Translations under genes and position numbers: made by a program | The notes under the pieces: model-generated | Databases searched by the model: none | What the model saw: the letters and a program-made list of their open reading frames with translations, nothing else | What the model was told of the DNA's origin: nothing | Shown here: positions 1 to 5,700 of the stretch, in pieces | Position numbering within the stretch: position 1 is the first letter of the stretch | Layout of the letters: every line of letters begins with the position of its first letter | Source: Planctomycetota bacterium | GTDB lineage: Bacteria; Planctomycetota; Phycisphaerae; Sedimentisphaerales; Anaerobacaceae | Direction of reading: 5' to 3' | Assembly: GCA_003644295.1 (NCBI GenBank) | Contig: QNBZ01000051.1 | Coordinates: 1 to 7,644, forward strand | DNA: 7,644 nt

Positions 1-528
1 AATATCTGTATATTCCGCTTCAACATTGAAAAGTGGCTTTCCTTTAATGTAATATAAAAGCTCTTGCCTTACGGCCATCCAGTTCTTTGACGTACCATAT
101 CCTCGTTGATTTCTCATTGTGATAAAGCTGCGAGACTCAAAAGGTTTAGACCGCATCATAATCATAAAATCAGGAAGTGGCTGAAAATCATCGGCTTGTG
201 CGGCGCCAAGCCAGACATATAAAGAACTGTTTTCTGCCAATGCAAAATTGGTATTATCTATCCATTTTCCACACCAACGGATGAAGTCGCCAGGATTTGC
301 TTGCTTAAAAGCTATCAGATTATAAGGAGGGTCGTGAATGGCAAGCGCTGCTTTGTGTCCGTCCATAAACCTTTCTATATCGGAAAAATTGGCAGCATCA
401 CGACATCCTATTTTATGCTTACCTTCAGGGTCATTCCAGCTTTGCCCCTTTTTTAATCTGCAATAGCCAAGAATATGGTCGTGCAATTCTTTATTCTCAT
501 CAAGTCTCGGTATTGGCAAGTTTTTCAT
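1..528 (-). CDS. Site-specific DNA methyltransferase (N4/N6 amino-MTase, DPPY type), N-terminal part, cut by the left edge
   Basis: The frame is open from ATG at 528 to base 1, giving 176 codons with no stop, so the C-terminus lies outside the window. The translation carries the amino-methyltransferase active-site motif DPPY at residues 66-69, preceded by a hydrophobic strand (AALAIH). Later come SLYVWLG (102-108) and RGYGTSKNW (142-150) followed by QELLYYIKG, which resembles the post-DPPY region of the N6_N4_Mtase family (PF01555). In that beta-class order the SAM-binding FxGxG motif lies C-terminal, so its absence here is expected. The product should transfer a methyl group from SAM to an exocyclic amino group of adenine (N6) or cytosine (N4); the motif does not decide which. 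The start has a modest AGAGAG ribosome site six bases upstream (535-540). It lies 43 bases after serA on the same strand with no terminator between them, so cotranscription is possible. By hand count the segment is about 40% GC, lower than serA, which hints at acquisition. Confidence 0.86.
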   Translation of the reverse strand, partial: MKNLPIPRLDENKELHDHILGYCRLKKGQSWNDPEGKHKIGCRDAANFSDIERFMDGHKAALAIHDPPYNLIAFKQANPGDFIRWCGKWIDNTNFALAENSSLYVWLGAAQADDFQPLPDFMIMMRSKPFESRSFITMRNQRGYGTSKNWMAVRQELLYYIKGKPLFNVEAEYTDI

Positions 529-571
529 ATCGAACTCTCTAATACTATTATGTCTTTTGAAACTGTTTTTT

Positions 572-2161
572 TCAGTCCAGTTTGCAGACGTAAATCTCGT
601 TCACGAAATCAAGTCTGCCAAGCTCATCGACAGCTTTTGTACTTGGCTCTTTGTCGAGACTGACGGCGAGGATGGCCTTTCGCTCCGCTGATTTCTGACC
701 TACGCCCATTGTACAGATATTGATATTGTGCCTGCCGCAAACCGTCCCGACAGCGCCGATGACGCCGGGCTTATCATCATTAAAGATAACAAGCACCGAC
801 CCCTGCGGCGTTACTTCTATATTAAAACCATCGACTTCAATGATACGCAGCAGAGATTCACCAAATACCGAGCCGATTACAGTGCGCGTAACTTTGTCGG
901 TAACAACCCTTGCGCTGAAACTTGCGGCCACGTCCTTTGGCTCGGTGTTTTTCGTCTCGTCGATGCTTATCCCGCGCTCTTTAGCCAGCACGGCGACATT
1001 GACAATATTCAACGGCATATCGAAATGCTTCTGCAGCAAGCCGATGGCAAAGCCAAGAGTAACTGTCTCGACAGCCATCTCGGCAATTGAGCCGCGATAC
1101 TGCACCTCAACACCTTTAATATGGCCCGGTGCTATTGTACTGAGCAGTGTGCCGATTCGCCGGGCAAGTTCAGCGTACCGGCTTACAATCAGCGGGATAG
1201 CTCCAGCGGTCGAGGGAGCGTTAAGTGCGTTCCTGACAGGGCCGCCCTTGATGGCATCAACAAGAATTTGAGCAGCTTCGACAGCAACCTCGATTTGAGC
1301 TTCCTCGGTACTGGCGCCTAAGTGCGGCGTAACAACACAGTTTTCGGATTCGGTGAACCGTGTATTCTCCGGCGGCTCTTGTGGAAAGACATCCAAAGCG
1401 GCGCCGGCTATTGCGCCTTCGGCAAGTGCGTTATAAACTGCGTCCTCGTTAATAATTCCGCCACGGGCGCAGTTGACTAATCGGACAGTCGGCTTCATCA
1501 TTTTGATTTGCTCGGCGCCAATCATATTCAGCGTTTGCTCATTTCTCGGAGTATGAACGCTGATATAATCGGCCTCTTTGAAAATTCTTTCGAGGTTGTC
1601 GGTTATTTCGACGCCGAGTTTTTCCGCCTCAGCCGGCGCTGCGAACGGGTCGTAGCCGAGGATTTTCATATTAAATCCATTTGCCATTTTTGCAACGGCC
1701 ATACCGATTTTGCCCAGCCCTATAATGCCAAGCGTTTTGCCGTTGAGTTGGTTTCCCATATATTTTTTCCTGTCCCATAGGCCGGATTTCAAACTATTGC
1801 AGGCAGGAATAACATTTCGGCTCATCGCAAGCATTAAAGCCAGCGTATGTTCTGCGGCACTGAGGGTATTACCGCCGGGCGTATTCATAACGAGAATACC
1901 TTTTCTGGTGGCTTCCGGGATGTCGATATTATCTACGCCGACACCAGCACGAGCGATTGCTTTTAGTTTGCCGTGATTAGCCAATACTTTAGCGGTAACT
2001 TTCGTTCCGCTTCGAATAATCAGGCCGTCGTATTGGCCGATAATTTCAGCCAGCTCGTCTTCGCTTATACCGGTCTTAACAACGGCTTCAACGCCGTCCG
2101 TTGAATTGAGCAGGTCGAGACCTTCCTGTGCAAGTTTATCTGTAATTAGAATCTTAATCAT
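572..2161 (-). CDS. serA: D-3-phosphoglycerate dehydrogenase with ACT domain
   Basis: The gene encodes 529 residues, the usual length of the long bacterial SerA type. The enzyme oxidises 3-phosphoglycerate to 3-phosphohydroxypyruvate with NAD+, the first step of cytosolic serine synthesis. Domains in order: N-terminal part of the substrate domain (about 1-100, with RAGVGVDNID at 71-80); Rossmann NAD domain with GLGKIG at 148-153; catalytic Arg233 in CARGG, Glu262 in FPQEPP and His280 in TPHLGAST; an intervening regulatory domain (about 320-450); and a C-terminal ACT domain (about 455-529, VIFNDDKPGVIGAVG). ACT domains in this family often bind serine for feedback inhibition; that is family knowledge, not something seen here. 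The ATG at 2159-2161 is supported by a strong GGAGGT ribosome site at 2167-2172 and by alignment to the family N-terminus (MIKILITDKL). It has its own promoter and is separated from the methyltransferase by 43 bases. All key residues are present and there is no sign of decay. Confidence 0.97.
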   Translation of the reverse strand: MIKILITDKLAQEGLDLLNSTDGVEAVVKTGISEDELAEIIGQYDGLIIRSGTKVTAKVLANHGKLKAIARAGVGVDNIDIPEATRKGILVMNTPGGNTLSAAEHTLALMLAMSRNVIPACNSLKSGLWDRKKYMGNQLNGKTLGIIGLGKIGMAVAKMANGFNMKILGYDPFAAPAEAEKLGVEITDNLERIFKEADYISVHTPRNEQTLNMIGAEQIKMMKPTVRLVNCARGGIINEDAVYNALAEGAIAGAALDVFPQEPPENTRFTESENCVVTPHLGASTEEAQIEVAVEAAQILVDAIKGGPVRNALNAPSTAGAIPLIVSRYAELARRIGTLLSTIAPGHIKGVEVQYRGSIAEMAVETVTLGFAIGLLQKHFDMPLNIVNVAVLAKERGISIDETKNTEPKDVAASFSARVVTDKVTRTVIGSVFGESLLRIIEVDGFNIEVTPQGSVLVIFNDDKPGVIGAVGTVCGRHNINICTMGVGQKSAERKAILAVSLDKEPSTKAVDELGRLDFVNEIYVCKLD

Positions 2162-2205
2162 TATTAACCTCCAAAAAATTCACACCTCTCAGATTTCACC
2201 TTTGT

Positions 2206-2234
2206 ATTCTAACCCGACTTATCAAAAGTGGCAA
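2206..2234 (-). promoter_or_regulatory. sigma70-type promoter of serA
   Basis: Read on the minus strand, TTGCCA (2234-2229) and TAGAAT (2211-2206) are separated by exactly 17 bases, each one mismatch from the sigma70 consensus. Transcription would start near 2199, giving a leader of about 38 bases that contains the GGAGGT ribosome site at 2172-2167. The leader is too short for a riboswitch. The call rests on motif fit and position only. Confidence 0.7.
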
Positions 2235-2504
2235 GCATTGAAAACTTACGGACATAACTATCAAAATTGTTTAGCCCTGCTGCTTGCGGCAGGGGCGTTC
2301 GTTCACCCGTCGCCTTCTGGCAGTGCGTGATTTGTCGTTTTATTTAGCTTCCAGTTTCACTGTGGGTTATATTTAGCCCCGCCTCTGGCGGGCTGATAAC
2401 AATAGCCAAGCGTTGCGCTTCAAATTAAAATACGCCAAGGGTAGAGTTAATAGCGAAGAAACTATGAAAAACGGATGCTCGCTTTTAGAGACAAAAACAC
2501 ATCT
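2235..2504. other. Non-genic stretch between tRNA-Val and serA with four small palindromes
   Basis: I find no credible gene here on either strand. The stretch holds four short hairpin-forming sequences. They are CCCTGC/GCAGGG (2275-2280 with 2289-2294, 8-base loop), CAGT/ACTG (2352-2362, loop TTC), AGCCCcGCC/GGCGGGCT (2375-2394, loop TCT, one bulged C) and AAGCG/CGCTT (2408-2420, loop TTG). None is followed by a T-run on either strand, so they are not ordinary intrinsic terminators. The part nearest serA (2235-2270) is A+T rich and lies just upstream of the -35 box. The palindromes could be remnants of a dispersed intergenic repeat family or a small structured RNA; one window cannot tell. Confidence 0.5.
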
Positions 2505-2543
2505 CCAGTAAAAAAGCTCGCTTTCAGCGAGCTTTTTTACTGG
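2505..2543 (-). terminator. Intrinsic terminator of the tRNA-Val gene, symmetric and possibly bidirectional
   Basis: This is a perfect inverted repeat with 18-base arms (2505-2522 and 2526-2543) and a 3-base loop. The GC-rich core is GCTCGCT/AGCGAGC. It is flanked by A6 on one side and T6 on the other, so a stem plus U-run forms on both strands. It directly follows the tRNA, and its outermost three pairs use the last three bases of the tRNA (positions 71-73). Nothing recognisable approaches from the plus-strand side. Confidence 0.9.
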
Positions 2544-2614
2544 GCGGTATTGGACTTGAACCAACGACCTCCTGCGTGTCGAGCAGGCGCTCTGGCCAAC
2601 TGAGCTAACCGCCC
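2541..2614 (-). tRNA. tRNA-Val (anticodon GAC)
   Basis: The full cloverleaf can be folded by hand. It has a 7-bp acceptor stem (GGGCGGT with ACCGCCC) and a D arm GCTC/GAGC with loop AGTTGGCCA. The anticodon stem is CCTGC/GCAGG with the 7-base loop TCGACAC, the variable loop is 5 bases, and the T arm is GTTGG/CCAAT with loop TTCAAGT. The discriminator is A73. The anticodon at positions 34-36 is GAC, and A35, C36 and A73 fit valine identity. The short variable loop excludes tRNA-Ser. CCA is not encoded, so it must be added after transcription. The odd point is C at position 33, where nearly all elongator tRNAs have U. The gene sits alone between its own promoter-like pair and terminator. Confidence 0.93.
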
Positions 2615-2629
2615 ATAAAACTTACGACT

Positions 2630-2659
2630 ATAATATGATTAAGAGAACACAAAAATCAA
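2630..2659 (-). promoter_or_regulatory. Probable sigma70-type promoter of tRNA-Val
   Basis: On the minus strand TTGATT (2659-2654) and TATTAT (2635-2630) are separated by 18 bases. They end 15 bases before the mature tRNA 5' end at 2614, leaving a leader of roughly 8-10 bases to be removed by RNase P. The terminator just upstream (2702-2736) closes off the preceding gene, so the tRNA needs a promoter here. The region is A+T rich and other hexamer pairs could be drawn, so the assignment is moderate. Confidence 0.5.
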
Positions 2660-2701
2660 GAACTTTCAATCAGAAATTAACGTTTTTCAGCATTTTCCGA
2701 C

Positions 2702-2736
2702 AAAAATAAAAGGCCCCGGACATAAAGCCCAGGGCC
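2702..2736 (-). terminator. Intrinsic terminator after the giant protease/beta-helix gene
   Basis: Read on the minus strand, GGCCCTGG (2736-2729) pairs with CCGGGGCC (2719-2712), eight pairs including one U-G, around a 9-base loop. A T-rich tail follows at once (2711-2702, TTTTATTTTT). It starts about 30 bases after the stop codon at 2769-2767. On the plus strand the stem has an A-C mismatch and is followed by AATAAAT rather than a T-run, so it acts mainly leftward. Confidence 0.88.
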
Positions 2737-2766
2737 GAATAAATCAATTCACAGGCCATTTGTTCA

Positions 2767-5700
2767 TCAGTCCCAGGTGCCATCTGAACTTGAGCTTGCG
2801 CCAACGTTTCCTACGTTATCCATGGTTCTAACTACATAGGCGCAGTCGGTAAAGTGGTAATATCTGTAAATGGGACTGAGCTGCCAGCCGCTGTCAACCC
2901 CGTTACCGCTGACGCATTCGAAGTAGTACCACACGGGGTCGTTACCGCCAGTGTTAGCGTCACTGGCCGTTACCGCTTCCATATAGTGCCAGTTATTCGC
3001 ATCTCTCGTAGGCGGCACCTGCCATTGACTCGGGTTTGGCTCCGGCGGCGTGTTATCGACCGGTGGCTCGTTCGGCTCGTTCGGCTCGTTTGGCTCTTCG
3101 CCCTGTTCGAGAGTAGTTGTCTCTAATTCGTCCGACCAGTCTGTCTGGTTGCCGTTCTCGTCAAGCGCCATAACTCTGTAAATATATGTTGTGTTGGGGT
3201 CAAGGCCGATGTCGATATAATTTGGTTCATCCTGCCAGCCGCTGTCGCTGCCGCCGTTACTGTCTGAAATCTCATCAAAATAGTATTGTACGTATTTTAT
3301 TCCGTTGGAGTCGGACGTGGTAACTTCTATCTCAATTGAGTTCGGCGTAGCCGTGTATGGCAGAACCCACTCCGGCGGCCCAGCAGGTCCCGGCACACCG
3401 GTCATCGCATAGCCGGCTGCCGACCACAGCGTTTCGTTGCCTCTTTCATCACGTGCCTTTACCCTGTAGCCATAGACGGTATCGGGGTTAAGATTGGTGT
3501 CGATGTGTGTTCTGTTGGGGTCCCAGCCCCTGTCGCTGCCGTTGCCGGTTACGCACTCGAAGTAGTATTCGACAACCCCGCCCCAGGCGTCAAAGGCCGG
3601 CTTGGCTGTCATACTGACCGTGTAAGGAGGCGTTGTTGTCGTTGAATATGGCTCTATTTCCCACCTGCTCGGATTAGCAAGCGGAGCTTCGGTATCTTCA
3701 GCGAACCAGCATTCGTACAGCGATTCCAGGTCGTCAAAGTTGACATAAGAATCAAACGTAAGGTCGGCGCTGTCGCACCAGTCGTTGTCAGTCGAGCAAT
3801 CGTCTCTCAGCCAGTGTAGGCAGAATACTGCAAAGTCAACAAAGTTAATGGTACCATCGCCGGACAGGTCGCTGAGACTGCATTGTTCTATCGGATGGGC
3901 AAGTCGATAATGATAGCCCATATCGACTATGTTCGTATCGAATACCTCATCTGTACGTGTGGTGTATAAGTGCAGTCCTACATTGCCTGCCGTATCGCTG
4001 CCGACATCAACGCAGGGACTATCATCGGTTTGATTGGGGTCGTTGGTGCCGGTTTGACTGAGATAGTAATCGCCCAGCGGCCCTGTTACGAAGCAAGGGT
4101 CGGCATAAATATTGCCGGCACCCCAGTTGAGCGTACAGCCGGTATCAACAAAGACATTGGTTTGTGCGCCCTGAATGTCGCTATAGGAAACGTCCATCAC
4201 CGATGGTCTTGGGTCGTACTCGAAGCCGGTTCCAATGGCGAGCTGGTCTCCGCCATTGTAGGCATAGGCGAAGTTGTCCCAGAGGATGCTGTCAACGATA
4301 ACGGAGCTGCTTTCGTAGGCGCTGTAGATTCCTCCGCCGAATCCGGTATTGCCGAGTTCGCCGAAGTTGCCTGTTGCCCTGTTGCCCACAAGCGTGCAGT
4401 TCGAAATTACCGGCTCGGCGAACCAGTTGATTGAGATACCGCCGCCGTCTCGACCAGCCTCATTATATGTGAGCAGACAGTTTCTAACTGTTGGCGAATC
4501 AACATCAGTACCGGTGATGAGTATTCCACCGCCGGATGCGCTGGCCTCGTTACCGGTAATGTTGCAGTCGAAAATATCCGCCGCCATAGAACTGTTGTAG
4601 ATACCGCCTCCTCCGCCGGCTACTTCGTCAACATCATTTGGTTCGGCGCCGGCAAAGTTGCCGCTGATAAAGCAGTTTTCGATTATTCCGGTGCCGTAAG
4701 AGCCGAAGATTCCGCCGCCCTGATATGCAGTGTTGTTGACGATATTACAATCAACAATTTCAGGTGCCGCTTCAGCCCAGAACATTCCTCCGCCCAGAGC
4801 GGATTCGTTGTCGCTGAAATGGCAGTTTGTGAACTTCACCGATGCGGTCCGTTCAAAAGCTACGCCGCCGCCGTGACCGAGATATGGGTCGAGGTGATAA
4901 ATCACTTCGTTTGCATCATCTACACCCGGCTTGGCCGAGACGTTGTTTGTTATGGTGCAGTCGATAAATTCGACCGCTGAATTTGCTGCACAATATACAC
5001 CGCCGCCGTAGCTGGGAATCTCATAACTGAATACCGGCTCCGCTCTCGGTGAAAATTCCCTTTCGCCGCCGATACCACTCATACCACCCTGGGCGCTGTT
5101 TTCTGTAATGGTGCAGGCAATGAAGGTTGCCGTGCTGTTTGCATCGCAATATACGCCTCCGCCGTATCCGCTGTAGAACCTGTAATCGCCGATGTATCCC
5201 CAGTTCTGCCACGGGGCGTATTCATCGTTGCTCCAGTTTCCACCATAGCCAGCGTGGCTATACCATCCATCACCTTCTGCGTAGTTGCCGCCGTTGCCGC
5301 CATTGCCGCCGTGAACAGTGCAGTCTCTGATAGTGCAGTTTATAAGCGTAGTGTTGGAATCGGCTGCGATATAGACACCGCCGCCTCTGGCCCAGCCGCC
5401 CCAGCCACCACGGCCACCGTTGTAGTTTTCAGTAGCAGCAGCGCCGTTGCCACCATTATGGCCTCTCATATGGCAATCTCTGATAACACAGTTCTTTATA
5501 GTCGGGCTGGAACCTGATGCGCAGTATATACCACCGCCTGAAGTGCCTCCACCATCGTAACCATCAGGATGGTCTTCATCACCATCATCAGCGGTAACTC
5601 CGCCCCATCCGCCGTGGACAATTGTGATGCCATTGAGAACGGCACCCGTACCAGCGTCACTTGTAAAGTAAACGCCCCTGTTCGCATAGCCGCTACAATC

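Noticed and set aside
529..571. Terminator between serA and the methyltransferase
   Set aside because: Only a 4-bp ACTG/CAGT pairing around an A-run can be drawn, too weak to terminate, and no U-run follows it on the transcribed strand.
720..1271. 183-residue plus-strand reading frame opposite serA
   Set aside because: It is a shadow of the serA coding strand, without a ribosome site or domain pattern.
2375..2394. GC-rich hairpin as an intrinsic terminator
   Set aside because: The stem is followed by AAATAT on one strand and GATAAC on the other, not a T-run, and no gene ends next to it.
2373..2564. 63-residue minus-strand reading frame in the gap
   Set aside because: It runs through the tRNA 3' half, the terminator hairpin and the small palindromes, has no ribosome site, and its protein shows no recognisable pattern.
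2541..2614. Reading the tRNA as Ser(CGA) or Asp(GTC)
   Set aside because: A CGA anticodon would need a shifted loop with broken anticodon-stem pairs and a long variable arm, which is absent. GTC is the complement of what the tRNA strand carries. Stem pairing fixes the anticodon as GAC.
3065..3099. Short tandem array as a CRISPR-like repeat
   Set aside because: The unit is 9 bases with no spacers, stays in frame and encodes an EPN linker.
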